Source of the DNA: Ophryocystis elektroscirrha | Lineage: Eukaryota; Apicomplexa; Conoidasida; Neogregarinorida; Ophryocystidae | Length of the DNA: 64,000 bases | Direction of reading: 5' to 3' | NCBI GenBank assembly: GCA_030141585.1 | Contig: JAQIFP010000003.1 | Location: 124,001 to 188,000 of the forward strand | Shown: positions 11,315-24,496 of the stretch, in pieces | How the letters are laid out: each line of letters begins with the position of its first letter | How positions within the stretch are numbered: position 1 is the stretch's first letter | Program-made: the position numbers and the translations under genes | The notes under the pieces: generated by a model | Seen by the model: the letters and a program-made list of their open reading frames with translations, nothing else | Told to the model about the DNA's origin: nothing | Databases searched by the model: none

Positions 11315-14300
11315 TTAAGCGAAATACAATGGTTGACCTTTGTATATTTCTAGTGTCGCTAATTGATCTTCTGAAAATTTCTTTGAATGAATTTGAGACC
11401 AAGCGTCGCGATGACTTTTCATAAAATCTTGAAGAGTTTTTTGAACTTTTTTCTACAGAGCAGCAATTATATTTAAATTAATTACTTTTATAGAATCCTC
11501 AGCTTTAATATGACCATATTTTGCTAAGCTAGTTATGGCATTTGGTAGCCACTCTGGTACATGGTAAGGGCAAGCCTAAAAGAAATCACACGATTTTTTT
11601 TTTTCTAATATAGATCTAATGTTTACCTTTATTAATGCAGAAAGCCCCAATACTTTTCGAGTTGTAATACTTTTTTCGATATTATTAAAATTTAAAAACG
11701 TCTGTTGCATTATATTTGATTTTTTTTTTTTTACAGAAACATATTCTTTTATTTTAGTAGAAGGCAAAGATATGAGTAAAGAGCTCAGACAATTTTCAGC
11801 TGCTTCGCGAACCTTTAGCTTTAGTTTTCATATAAATAAATTACTTCGTATTGAGAATCTGTCAAGCTTTGGATTGACTGATTTATTAAAGAATTGAGGG
11901 CCGGTGAGTTGTAAAATTGAAATTGTATATAGTTACATAAGCTCTACGATTATATCAAATAAGTTTATTTTAGTTACAGCAGAAAGTTTTAACGACAGTT
12001 TTCGAATATTCCAATTTGACAAACTTAGTTGTTGATTTAGTTGTTCAATTAAAGATATCACAAATTTGTCGTGAGGTATTTCAGATGGACTTATGTAATT
12101 AATTTGACTCCCTGAATTTATAAAAATCAGCTATTTTTTTTACCGTAAATATATTGTAACGTTGTTTCGGCCAGCGACTCAATTTCTATATTTTGGGTTG
12201 CTTTAAATATAAAAGATAAAGCCTAATTACGTTTTATTGAGCAAAAATTCTCACACTAATTATCAAATTATACGCCGTCTGTTCTTTTGAATTTTTATAT
12301 AATAAAGAAATTATCAAGCATATACTTTTTGAAGCAGCTATATCATATGTTTGTTCTGTTTTATTATGTTCGGAATCGTCTTCACCAGATCCTGCCAATA
12401 TCTTATTGCACATAGTAATCAACATATCATCCAAATCCTTTTGTGCGGTAGAATCCAAAAACTTTTTACACGTGAGCATTATATATACTATTCCTGCCGT
12501 TTCTCGACGAACCTAGCATAAAACAAATCAGTTTTTTTTTCAAAAAGAAAATAAATTACTTGATCAAAGGGATGACACATTAATTGTGAAAGTACAGGTA
12601 AAATTCCGTTGGCAATAGCGTTTGATAAATTACCCGTTAAACTGTAAAGTAGGCGACATAAAGCTAGCTTTTTAGAAAGCTCGAACGAGTTTTGATAGGA
12701 ATTTATGTCAAAAATAGCAGCAGATTTATCCAATGACTCACTAAAGATGTCGCATGATGTATTTAGAATATAAGGAAGAACGGTATATAATGCTCTTAAT
12801 TTAAATTTGTCTGACAAATCATCAAAACTAAATAAGAACATATCAAGATATTCTGTATATCTCTCTTGATTTAATGTAGTGGAACATAACGTTATAGTTT
12901 CTTTCAACTCTATCCATATTTGTTTTATTTCAAGCTGTTCAGGTAAAGTGAAGCATGTTTTCAAACAACCAGCTAAAATTTCGCAGCTAGTTATTTGCGA
13001 CTGCATGTCTGTAGATAATTCACTTGAAAGGAGTTTGTGTGCTTGTTGACACCAATTTTTAAATACTGATATATCGCTGTTATTTGAGACGTACTGAAAT
13101 TTTACTATATTATAAACAGTAACGCAATTATGAAGGCTTATGTGCGGAGATGCATTCTGTCTACGATGTTTTGGCCACGTACTATCAATTTTAACTACAG
13201 GAACAAGAATTTGTTCAGCAAGTTCAGAAGTGTTTTTTGTTGTAACATTTGAACAGGATTCATGATTCGCTTTAATTAATATGTCAGTTAACTTTTTATA
13301 TGACGATTTTTCAAGTAAGATAGTTTTTACATTATGCGGAATCTCAGCGTTATTTCTGAAATAAATTTGATAGACAAAAAAACAAACCGAGCCAAATAAA
13401 GTGCAAGACAGAAAACAGCTAGCGTAGTTACAAGAGGATATGAGTCTGAGTTGCAACAAGTTGTTGATAAATACAAAGAATATTGTGCTTCAATGGAAGC
13501 AATTTTTATTTGATTAAAAACAGATAAAATGGCTGTTGCAAATAGCTGAAACTTCCACTGTGAATTTGTTGTTTTAAGACAATCTTCTATTAAAACATTT
13601 AGAAATTCCTATAAAAATGAATAATACTGTATGTTTTTAAACACACTGTACTGTTTTGAATATATTACAGCTGTACATATTCAAACATGTAATACTAAAA
13701 CAGAATATTAAAAAGTAGCAAAATTGTAATAAAACCATTTTACACGATTACAGATATGTAATTTATAAGAAATCTTACGTCAGTTATTATATTAATGGAA
13801 GTATCATTATATTTGGGAATACATCGATTTTTTAATATTTTTTCAGCTAGTTTGATAAATCGAGACCAGACTGTTTTAGCAGATATATTAGTGTTCATAA
13901 TGTTCGTGAAAGCTTTGAAAAACGGAGCTGCTAATTTTGGCTGGCGCCATATATATTTTTGAATAGATGGATTTTCAAAACAGTACGATAACCCTATCAT
14001 TTTTGCTTCAATAATTGCTGCATTGTCTTGGACTTCTGAAATGTCAGTTGACTTGATAGAGTTGTTTGATTTCTGTTCTTCTAGCTTTAAATTTCCACAT
14101 ATGAGCTCCAATGAACTAAAAGTTCAGTAAAAAAAATTAATAAGCATCATACTCTATATAAGAAGCAGTCATAATCTGTTTTGCATTAGAATAATATATA
14201 ACAACTGATTGCAGTATATCTTGTGCAATTTTCCTATTTTCGCTATAATGTTCAAGAGCGTAATATATAACAATATATAGCAGGTCAATTTCTGATTCGG

Positions 14301-17300
14301 ATAGCTGTTGAGATAACTTTGAATTCTCAAGCCGTCTTTCCCATTCATATAAAATCTGATAAACCCAGACATTTGATGTACAGTCTTGAATATCAGAGAA
14401 CATATGGATACCTATGAAAAATAGTTAATTACAACGCTAACCTGAGCACATCGAAAACCATGATATGTAAGGAAAAAATTTCTGTTATCTTTTGACATAT
14501 GAAGAAATACTATACCGTGGGTTCTTGTAAGTTTATTTCATCACTAATTTCTTTATCATAATATTTTGTCGTTGTATTGGGAATAATTCGGACTAGATAC
14601 TGCTGAATTGTCTTCAATAATAACTTAGTCAATTTTAATTCTTCAATATCTTTGAACTCTTTTTTGATGGGATTATAATAACAATTTTTGGCTTTTTTTG
14701 GTATAACTCCTAATATGTTGATAGACGTATCCAAAATTATAGAAAGTAAGAACCTGAAATAAATAGAAGTGATAAACTTTTACTTTTGGAGTTCCCTCGC
14801 GTCTGGATACTCAGATTTTGTTACTGTGATTAAATCTTGCTTGATGGAAGATCGGTTGTTTGGATAATATGCCTGAAAAATAAGAATAAGCTATGTTCTA
14901 TAAAAATTTCAAATTTTTTGGAATTAAGTTATTACAGAAATTGATTTGAATATGTAGCGTGTGAACCTCAAGATTTGGTTCAACAGGTATGCATTCGATT
15001 GGCTTTCTAAGATTTTCACGTATTTAAAACAATCATTTTTTTCGAAAGAATTTTCGAGTGTGCTAAATATCTTCTTTTGGTCTGCATCAAGTTCAAATAC
15101 ATTGCCACATTTCATATAATTCAATATAATATATTTGTATAAATTGAAAAATCGGGTACAAACTTCAAAAGCTTGCTCGTTTGGTTCAATCCAGCTATAA
15201 GAAGAATCAACTTTTTTGCTTTTTTGACCCAAAAACCAAACAACTGGAGAAAACAGAAGTTCTCTAATTTCATTAGATGTGTTCTCGCTAAGTCTTCTAG
15301 CTGTTTTAACATGAATCTGGATTAATGATTCAATAATACGCCTCGCAAATTTCCCACCAACTTTAGAAACGCGATTGTTTGAGTTGCATAAGCTCCAAAC
15401 CAGTAATTCACGCAATTTTTCTTCAAAAACAATTATATAATTGTACTCACTGAAAAAATTATATATGTGACATGCATAAAGATGATAGCTTTTTAACATA
15501 AATAATTGTATATTAATGAGTATAAATACCAAAATTTCATTACTTCAAATATACTTATTAAAATTTTTTATATAAATTTTGAACGTATTATGATTTATTA
15601 CCATCTGACACAATTGGAAATCATATTTAAATGAAAACATATAGTATCGGCGTCACTTTCTTGAATTTCTTTTAAAGATATGTAAGGAGACAGTTTGTTG
15701 TAATAAAACTCAAAAAGCTTAGAAAAGCATATTTCAGGAAACTTAGTAGAAAATAAGCGGTTGATAATCGCCGAGTATTTTGAAAAACTACGTAAAGAAT
15801 GACTTTGAACCCACTGGAGGAAAATTGATAACAGCTGCTGTATTGTTTCAGAGTTGCAACGTTGAATAACTTCTGATAAGGTAGATTCTATTAATGTCAT
15901 GTAAGATTTTTCTAAAGTATTCTCTGGAGTGTTTGCGGAATTTGATATATTAGTAATCAAATTTAAAACTGACTCAAAACAATTAATTGTCCATGAAGGA
16001 AGAATTGTTGTGAGCAAAATAAGTGTACTTATTCGATCTTTCAATGCAGAGGGGCTCCAGTATTGTTTCTCTATATTCCTATCGTTATTATCGGGATAGT
16101 TCAAGTAAGAAACATATGCATGATTTGAATGTTCTTCAGCAAATAGAATATCAATAAATTCCTAAAATAATTCATATAATATATTGAATAGTTATATACA
16201 CAAAAAAATAAAATTACCTTTGAAAGTGAATCGTAATTGTAATTGGATGTGTCAAACTCACTTAAATCTTGGCAACCGAACCTCTGGAAAAACATGCCAA
16301 TAAAGGTCAAAACTTGAATGGATTTCAGAGGGTCTGCGCTATCAATACCAGGAAGCATTGCCTCTAAAAGAGCTGGAATACAATCTATTTTATAGTGAAT
16401 TAAACTTGGAAATATTTGATCTGACATCAGCAAAGCAGATTGCATAGCGTGGGGTTCTGTGACAGATTCTAATGATTCTAATATCCTAAATACGTTATTA
16501 TATATTTAACTCAGCATACCTTTCTACAACTGAAGGTAAAACTTTTGAAGGGTTTAGCGAAACTAACTTTTTAATACAAGTTTCATAATAAGATGCAGTT
16601 TGCATTTGCTGCGTGTGAAGACCCTAGAGATATATTGAATAATTCTATTATTACTTGTAATACTATAGGCAATATCATATTTATTAACCGCAAATCGTCT
16701 TCTTTTTGTAAACGAATATCTATCGAAGCTTCAGTGTCATATCCGACAGTATTTTTGATAACACTTTTAGGCAAGCGTTCTCGACCAACCCGTTTAACGT
16801 AAGTTTTAATACATGTTGCAAAAAATAAACTTATGTTTATCGACCATTTTCCGGCAGAATTAGGATGTGTATAGGGAAATAGTACTGATATAAAAGACTC
16901 CAATATATTCCATATATTTAAATTTTGATCAGCTGATTCTTCGTAAGGCTGCAGCATATATACAATAACTTTAGTATATAGTTCAATAGTGCTTAATGAC
17001 TTAACCAGTAAAGATGAATATTCTCCAGGAACCTAAAAAAATTATTTGATGAATGATCTATGTACACTTCATTTTAGAAATGTAAAAATGCATACCGAAT
17101 CCCTATTATAAGTAATTTTTGACTGACTGTATATTCCAAATGATGATATCAAGTTTTGAAATAAAAATGAAGTTATATTAATTGATTTAAATTTTAATGG
17201 TTTTCCAGTCGCCCAGCCGTGCTTCACTGCTCTATAAAGACAAGAGACCCAAACGCCCTCCCAATTACTTGCAGTTTTAAAAATAAGATTTCCCCACCAT

Positions 17301-18068
17301 TTAAACGGCTGTTCATTTTTGAAACTTTCAAGCCAAAAACTTTCACCCACAAATAAATATAATAAACGTGTTTTGTAGTATATATTTGAGAAATTTATAT
17401 CTAACTTATCTATTTTTAAAAGTTTAATCAATTCATCAGCAATAAGTTTGGAATCCCAAAAGTTTTGACAGTTCAAAGCCAATTTGGAGACTGCCGTCAC
17501 AAAATTTTTTCGTGTAATGCTTCCTAAATCAATATACTCAATGTTTTAAATTTACCATCTTCAACAGAAGAATCGTAATTTCTTTTAAATCTATTATCAA
17601 GAAAATTATAAAGGCAAGTCCATTCAATGGTTTGGCCCAAAGAATTTATCGCATCTTGAGACCAAAATTGATTTGAAGCTGTATCCAAAATCCATGTATT
17701 GGCAATATATCGCGTTTTAATATTTTGGACTAAATAATTCAATGCCTGAATAAGTGATGTTGCATCTGACATCTCTAAATCTTCTTTTTTTACCTATAAT
17801 AATTTATTTAGTTTATAAACTTATTTACTAAATTGAATATTTTTTTTATTAGTAATAGTGCGCAACTTGAATCCGCATACGTATCAGGAGTGAGCAGCTT
17901 CAAACTTTTATTCAAGTTTTGAATAAGTTGATAATAATTATGGTTTGAATCAAGATTCTCTAAGATACTTAAGAGATTCTTTCGATTATCTTCTTTGTAG
18001 TTTTCAGCTACAAAAGAAGGCAGAAATAGAGTCTGAGTGCTAATCTCAGATAAATAACTTAATGCCAT
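11315..18068 (-). CDS. PSME4: Proteasome activator BLM10/PA200 (PSME4)
   Basis: Giant HEAT-repeat protein, over 1,800 residues in many exons with about 30-70 nt introns. It caps the 20S proteasome and opens its gate. Diagnostic stretches are YTHPNSAGKWSINISLFFA (about 16860; family HPSNxGxWTxxL), ALLEAMLPGIDSADPLKS (about 16340; family LPGID.ND..KT) and a C-terminal exon with KTLQDFMKSHRDAW, KFSEDQLATLE and the ending QPLYFA. The terminal Tyr-Phe-Ala keeps the HbYX-like tail that docks into proteasome alpha-subunit pockets. Stop is TAA at 11315-11317. The start is the Met at 18068 (MALSYLSEIST); a short upstream exon cannot be excluded. It is convergent with the trehalose gene (107 bp) and divergent from SEC31. 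Confidence 0.9.
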
Positions 18069-18528
18069 TTCCCTATATTAAAAGATTGCTATGTCTAGTA
18101 AATATATATTGTTAAATAAGCTATTTGTAAGATTTTATGAAGCAGATCTTTTACAGGTTTTACGCAACACGTACCTTCTTATTCGAAAGGTTGTATTTAT
18201 GATTTAATTGAAGTTTTATTTGTTGTTAAATTAAGTTCATATGAAGAATATCAATAAACAATCAAATAAATTAAGTTTGAGCGCAATTAGAATATATAAG
18301 CGCAACTTACTCTATTTATATTACGTAAACATAAATTAAACGTATTTTATTTATTTATAATACATTAAACAGCTTTACAACAAAATATTGTAAAGCATGA
18401 TTACGTTAAGCCAAAAATTATCGTTAATTAACTGGCATGCTCGACTGGTTGACTTGATGATATTGCATTTAAATATTGGCAATATTAAAAAAAAATTTAC
18501 TTTATAGTTTCATATTATTTAAAAAATT
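18069..18528. promoter_or_regulatory. Divergent intergenic region (BLM10 / SEC31)
   Basis: 460 bp AT-rich segment between divergent starts. Nothing beyond presumed promoters was recognised. Confidence 0.4.
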
Positions 18529-21500
18529 ATGTCAACATGTATCAAAGAAATACCTTTGGGGTCGCATATTGCATGGAGTACAGAACCCGAGAATAATTCG
18601 GTTCTGGCAGTTGGGCAGTGTAGTAACAATAAAAATAACATTATATTTTACGATCTCAATTTTTCGGATAGCTCTACTGATTCTTCAAAGGTTTGTAAAT
18701 ATAATTAGTTTAAGATTGATATTATTAATAGTTTATGTTATAGGTCTTAGCTTCCGTTGATTTAACTTCTGATTCTCTTATAACTGATCTTGTTTGGACA
18801 GCCCCTTATGATTCTAAAGAATCAATTATTGCCGTGGGAAAACAAGACGGGGTTGTAAATGTCTGGAAACCACCAAATTTTGCCAATATGCAATCAAACA
18901 CATCCCCAAAGCTACTAAATGAGTAAATTAAATAATAACAATATTCTTTCATGCTAGAAAAGCACTGGTTCTAACATCCTCAAAATTGGAGGATACTAGT
19001 ATTTCTTGTTTAGTATTTCATGCAGTACAGAGTTCAATATTATTAGCTTGTGGAGGAACAAATGGCACGGTAAGTAATAGCACAATGTTGCAGTAAAAAG
19101 CTTAATTTGTATCACTATCTATCAACAGTTGAGCGTATTAAATCTGAAAAATTTCGAAAAACCAGAGATGTGCAATCTTGGATCAGAAGTTTGTCAAACA
19201 CGTGAGTTTGTGTTTTACGAGTTGCATATTTAAATCAAGAAATGTTAAAATGATAAATGCAGATGAGAATAGCGCTGTCACTGGTTTATCATGGAACGAT
19301 TCTGTGCCTCATATTATCGCATCTACCTGTGCCAACGGTTTAACTGCTATATGGAATCTTAAACAGAGACGAGCAGCAATAAAGTAAAACTGTAAATTTC
19401 AAAAAGATATAGATTTCGAGACCCCGCGAACAGAAAGCATACCAGTGGGTCTGCATGGATATCAAAGTTAGCTACACAAGTCATTGTGACATATGATGAT
19501 GATTCAAATCCTTCTATTCAAGTAATTACAATTAATTTTGTAATATTTAATTTATATCAGATGTGGGATTTGCGAAATACTTCATACCCCTTCAAAGTAT
19601 AGTTATTTAAATTTTATATGATTTAGGAAATTCCAGGACATTCTCGAGGAATAACATGTATTAAAGCATCGCCAACTGATCATTGCTTGTTTTTGACTTC
19701 TGGACGTGACAAACGTACTGTATGTTGGGATATGCAAAACACCGGGGAACCAATAATGTATTCAGAAACATTATCAACTGATTACTCAAAAAAAGTTCAA
19801 TGGTCAAATCAATTACCATCGTTTTTCGCATCAGTTTCTTCCAATGACAGTATCACAGTGGATTCAATACAAAAGCGAATAGTATCAGATGCAAAATACG
19901 TTCCTTCATGGTTTTCTGTAAGAATTTGATTTTGCTAACAAATACATCACAGAAGCCATCTGGCGTAACATTTGGTTTCGGAGGAAAAACAGTATTATTC
20001 AATACCAAGCTAGGTTCTGCTATATATCAAGATGTTTTAGCAACTGGCGATCCAGAGTTTATATATCAAGCAGATGAGGTTTGTCATTTTATGCACATCT
20101 TTTGCTCAGTTTGATTGGGTTCTTGAAAATAATGATTTTGTGCCTTTTTGTGAAAATAAAATCCATTTAGCTCAAGATGATTACGAAAAATTGACATGGC
20201 AAACGGTTCAAACCTTATTTTTCCCAGTAATTTTAAAATTTTTTACACATTATTTTAGAAAGAGTATAGGAAAAATTGTATTTTAGAGTTCTTGGGATAC
20301 AAGGAAGAATCTTTAAAGCAATCTATTGAAGGATTTTTTGCAAAAAACCTATTTTCAAACATAAGAGATACTCCTGTTACTAATCAAATCGACACAACGC
20401 AACATCCAGTTGACGCTGAGTCTTTCTTTAATGAGCTCAGCTCAAAAATTGATTGTGAAGATTCTACGCAGCTAACCAATTTAAATACATCAAAAGCAAC
20501 TTCTTCTCCCCTGCCTGAAAGTTGTGACTGGTCAAAAACTCCAGATTGCTTTGTTAAATCAGCTATATTGATGAATCAAAAAAAACTAGCTACATATGTA
20601 TGTATTGAATCACAAAGATGGGCTGATGCATTGTTGCTTGCAGCAAGTAGTGACGACCCTGAATTGTGGGAGCAAACAAAAACTAAATACTTTCAAAGTA
20701 AATCTCAGGATAAATTTTTCCAGTTGACATATTGTATAATCAATCAAAAATGGCATGATTTAGTTGTTTCAACAGATTTGAGTAAATGGCAAGAAACTCT
20801 TGCCATACTTGCAAGTTATACTAAAGACGAATTATTCTCTGATTTAACTGACCAGCTTGGTAAACGCTTAGAAAAAGAATTGTTTGATATTCGTTCTGCT
20901 GTTATCTGTTATATAATAGCTGAAAAATTCAGCAGCGCTGCTCAGATATGGAGTACTTTGTCTGTTTCTAGTGGCACAGGAAAATCGAGTACTAAAATCC
21001 TTCAAGAACTAATTGTAAAATTAACATTATTACGAAAAGCTACTAATTTTGAAGAAGTGGATGTTACTTATAATCAAAAATTAAGGTAAATTATGATAAA
21101 ACATATTATAATTGAATTTCTAGTCAATACGCAGAAATTTTAGCAAATTCTGGAAGAATTGTACCTAGTATGAAGTTACTAAATTCAATGCATTCAAATT
21201 CCCCAGAGTTTTCACAAAATAGTGTACTAATTGACAGAATTTACAATTCAGCCAGTCAAGATATACAAAAAGCTTCAGCTTCAATGTTACAAAGGCAAGT
21301 ATTCCCTTCGGTAGATGTTCAATCTTCCTTCCATTTTCCACAAGTCTCAAATCAAGAATTTGCGTATTATGATCAAAAATTAGATATTAATAATGCTCAA
21401 TTACCTCCAAAAATACATGGAACTCAGCCACAAAGTACAATGCAATATTCTACAAATATTAATGACACTCAAAATAACTATTTGGGAACAAATCCCGTGA

Positions 21501-22347
21501 CGCAACCTTATATGCATCAATCACCAATACCAGTCCAAAGTTATCCAAGTCAGACACAACCATACGTAAATCAGACACCAGTGTACCCCAGCCCAACACA
21601 AAATTATCAACCTCAAAGCTATCCAGCCCAAAATCATCAAACTATATACCCAAATCATTTGGATTCATCAAAAAATTGGTATCAATACCAACAAAATAAC
21701 CCACAGCCCAAGTCAACTAGTCAATATGACCAAAGTTATTACAGTTCACAACCTGACTATAAAAATTCATATGCACCGCCAAAAGCTACATATGCATATA
21801 AAACAACCTCGCAAACAAATCCATACAATTATGCTTCTGTTCCGAATAATCCATACCTTAACAATCACAATCGAACACCTGAAAACGAACCACAAAATAT
21901 TTCTAGCAAGTTTCCAATACAAAATAATCAATATTACGGTAAATAGAGAAACTTAGAAAATTTAATTTCGTTAAGTTTATGTGTAGCATAAACTTTGTAT
22001 AAGTCATGTATTCTATAAAAGGCAGATAAGATTATTTATTGATAAACTTATTGTATATATAGTTTCAGTTGATATGCATTTACACAGTTTCTTTACATGC
22101 TTGTAAATAATTGAACTTATGCAATTTACATGTAAAATATCTACAATATATGAAGAGAAATCGATAAATTGTTAAAGCAGATTATACTAAAGCTTACACT
22201 GTCCATAAATCAACAGCTCCTAATGCATCCATAGCTGATCTACCTTCTGATATGCCAACACCTTGGCCGATTCCAACACAAACACAACAGGTAATACTGG
22301 AAAATTTTAAATATTCTTATTAGGGCGAATGTGGGAAGCCAAAATAA
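18529..22347 (+). CDS. SEC31: COPII outer-coat protein SEC31
   Basis: Scaffold subunit of COPII coats at ER exit sites. The start is ATG 18529 (MSTCIKEIPLGSHIAWSTEP), matching the Sec31 opening KEIxRTATFAWSP. A WD40 propeller follows over several small exons, for example VAVGKQDGVVNVWKP-like, DSVPHIIASTCANGLTAIWN (19290) and FLTSGRDKRTVCWDM (19690). Then comes the alpha-solenoid, with CDWSKTPDCFVKSAILMNQK and ESQRWADALLLAAS (20530-20640), and a long Pro/Gln/Tyr/Asn-rich tail (21170-21940). An in-frame stop lies at 21944, but splicing 21939-22180 joins an exon reading DMPTPWPIPTQTQQ, typical of Sec31 tails. A final short exon then ends at TAA 22347. The C-terminal helical SRA1-like domain of many Sec31 proteins was not found. 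The exact 3' end is the weakest part of the model. Confidence 0.88.
21973..21995 (+). repeat. Perfect 9-bp inverted repeat in the long SEC31 intron
   Basis: Arms 21973-21981 and 21987-21995 (AAGTTTATG / CATAAACTT) flank a 5-nt loop. They lie inside the unusually long 242-nt intron (or 3'UTR, if the gene ends at 21946). A second weaker hairpin with TTTACA/TGTAAA arms lies about 100 nt downstream. Confidence 0.5.
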
Positions 22348-22471
22348 TTACATGTGACACTAATAGCTGATTTTTCTTTTTTATTACATAAACTCTTTAG
22401 ATTAAACAGTTCAAAAAACTCTGATATTTGAAAAAACCAACTTTTGATTTAATTTATACAATTATATTTAT

Positions 22472-23041
22472 TTATGTATTTATTTGACATTTTTCATGGA
22501 TTGAAGATGTAGATCCAAGTCCTTTTAGACCTCTTTCAGAATCTGGAAGATTCTGAACTATCTGAAACAAATTTATAATTTGTATATAAATATACTTGAT
22601 ATTGGAACGAAGAACCATTGAAGAAAACAGCTTGTAACAAACGGTCACCAAATTTAACCTCATAGTCATAGTTTTTAATGTTGTCGAGGCAAGCCATTAG
22701 TTCTCCACGATATCCAGCATCAATCAATCCAACTATAATCTCAGTCAAACAACTTTCACTAAACCGTTTTAAAGCTTACTTCCATTCGATAGCCTTAATG
22801 GAGTTTTATAAATTGAGGAACGTGGAAATATTAAAAAACTCACATTTTTGTTATTTGAATCGTAAGCTGCTGCTTTGAGACCTAAATGAACTAAAGCAGT
22901 CTCTCCAGCGCAAATCTTTCGATTTTCAGCAATAAATAAATCTAAACCAGAATCACCAGCATGAAAAAAATTATGATTTTTGTATAGATTGTTTACTTCG
23001 GCTGACAAAGGTAATAGGTCTAAGCGCTGATTATCAATCAT
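22472..23041 (-). CDS. DUT: dUTP pyrophosphatase (trimeric dUTPase)
   Basis: Hydrolyses dUTP to dUMP and PPi, keeping uracil out of DNA and feeding dTMP synthesis. Three exons. Motif 1 is AGDSGLDLF. Motif 2 is PRSSIYKTPLRLSN, spliced over a 47-nt intron into motif 3, GIGLIDAGYRGEL, with the catalytic Asp. Motif 4 is GDRLLQ. Motif 5, on the last exon, is RGLKGLGSTSS. Motif 5 normally reads RGxGGFGSTG; here the uracil-stacking Phe is Leu and one Gly is Lys, although Arg and the phosphate-binding GST remain. Start is Met 23041 (MIDNQRLDLLPLS); an upstream ATG is out of frame and stops quickly. TAA stop at 22472. Convergent with SEC31 and divergent from the eS7 gene. Confidence 0.93.
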
Positions 23042-23370
23042 GACTGCTTTCCTTTTCTTTCAAGTTCATCTAAATTAGCTCTAATAAAAAACTTTTAAGG
23101 AATATAAACAAAAATTATTTAAAATTCAATGATCAAATAATAATAATATAAAGCAAGAATTTTTAAAACGTGATTTAATTAAGTAGCTTTCAGCTTTAAA
23201 TAAAATTATACGTAAACACGACTTAAATAAATTATAATGAAATATTGGAATAGAAAACCAACCAGTATATAATTTACTGGCGATTTAAAATAATATTATA
23301 CTTAAAGGTGAACAGCGCTGTCCCATTACAGAAACATCAGAGTTATTCTACTATTCCAGAACAATAGAAA
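23042..23370. promoter_or_regulatory. Divergent intergenic region (DUT / RPS7)
   Basis: 329 bp AT-rich, carrying presumed promoters of both genes. No recognised element. Confidence 0.35.
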
Positions 23371-24155
23371 ATGGCATATGCGCCATATATATCAAACATT
23401 GAAAAACCTCAGTCTCTGCATGTAGAAATTGGTTCTTGTATAGCTGAATTAATTGAAAGTGGAAACTCTTTGTTACAAAATGATGCAGCAAAATTACGCA
23501 TTGCCGAAGCATTTCAATTAAGTGGATGGAGCCCCAGTGATCAAAAAGTTGTCGCCATTGGTTTTCCTTATAAGATTTACGTTAATTATGTGAGAAGAAA
23601 CCAGGCACGGCTCATAAGCGAATTAGAAAAAAAACTTCGTAGAATCGTAGTTTTATACGCTAAAAGACGCATTTTAACCAAAAACAATATTCGCTCTATT
23701 GGACTTAAGGTTCTTCCAAGATCAAGAACTTTAACTAGTGTTCACGATTCTTTACTGGTATGTTAGCAAAAAATGTTTGAATGATTGATGTGGTTTTGAA
23801 GTATATGAAAAAAAATGATGAAAAGTATTTGTTAGGGACATCTGAATACATTGATGAACTAACATTAGATAGTAGTTGCTGATTATGTTTATGAACGAAT
23901 GATGTATATGTTACATAGCTCAAAATACCTTTCTTAAAATTATTAAAAACTTTTTCACAGGAAGATATTGTCGGTCCTACTGAGATAGTGGGTAAAAGAA
24001 TTCGTTACCGAACTGATGGTACTAAATTACTAAAAGTTTTTTTGGACCCAAAAGACCGTTTTAATAAAGAAAACTTAGAAGAAAAATTAAGTGCTTATTC
24101 AGCTGTCTACCGCAATTTAACACATAAAAATGCAGTTTTTTCATTTGATATGTAA
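23371..24155 (+). CDS. RPS7: 40S ribosomal protein eS7
   Basis: Two exons, 23371-23757 and 23961-24155, giving about 193 residues, the usual eS7 length (about 190-194). Exon 1 contains the AKRRIL segment and [15 protein letters not shown]. Exon 2 continues [31 protein letters not shown] and a C-terminal [14 protein letters not shown]. These match the highly conserved eS7 block RSRTLTxVHDx[16 protein letters not shown]. The 203-nt intron, far longer than its neighbours' introns, has consensus GTATGT...CACAG ends and hosts a box C/D snoRNA. No unusual features in the protein itself. Confidence 0.96.
23808..23890 (+). ncRNA. Intronic box C/D snoRNA with two guides to LSU rRNA
   Basis: Inside the eS7 intron. 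Box C ATGATGA is at 23815-23821, D' CTGA at 23842-23845, C' TTGATGA at 23851-23857 and D CTGA at 23879-23882, in canonical order with 68 nt from C to D. The guide before D' contains TAGGGACA and the guide before D contains TAGATAGTAG. They are antisense to UGUCCCUA and CUACUAUCUA, which are adjacent in the conserved 25S/28S stretch CUGUCCCUAUCUACUAUCUA (recalled from memory). The D+5 rule predicts 2'-O-methylation of the first C of UGUCCC and of the U at the start of CUACUA. The D box lies 78 nt before the 3' splice site. The terminal stem is weak (A-rich against U-rich), so the ends are approximate. Confidence 0.85.
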
Positions 24156-24496
24156 AAACTATAATATTCATAAGTAATAAACTATAAAATTTCTATTGTC
24201 ATGTAAAATTGCATTTTACTATATGTAACTTATTTGTTCTTCAAAAATAAGTATAAAAAAAACAGTAATTAGCTGCATTGGACTTTTTGACAATACTTTG
24301 CCTAAAGTGTGTCTAAGACACAGTATGTATTAGTTAGACACAATGAACATTAGAATTGTATTTTTTGACACTTAAATTATAATAAAATAAGCAACATTTA
24401 AAAAATCTTAAAACCGAACAAAATTAAAATGTATTATCTCCAAATTATTGGTCATCGCAATATACATTTTCATCTTGCAATAATGACAAAATTTGA
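24156..24496. other. Intergenic region between RPS7 and nucleotidyltransferase gene
   Basis: 341 bp AT-rich region holding the eS7 3' end and the next gene's promoter. Nothing else seen. Confidence 0.35.
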
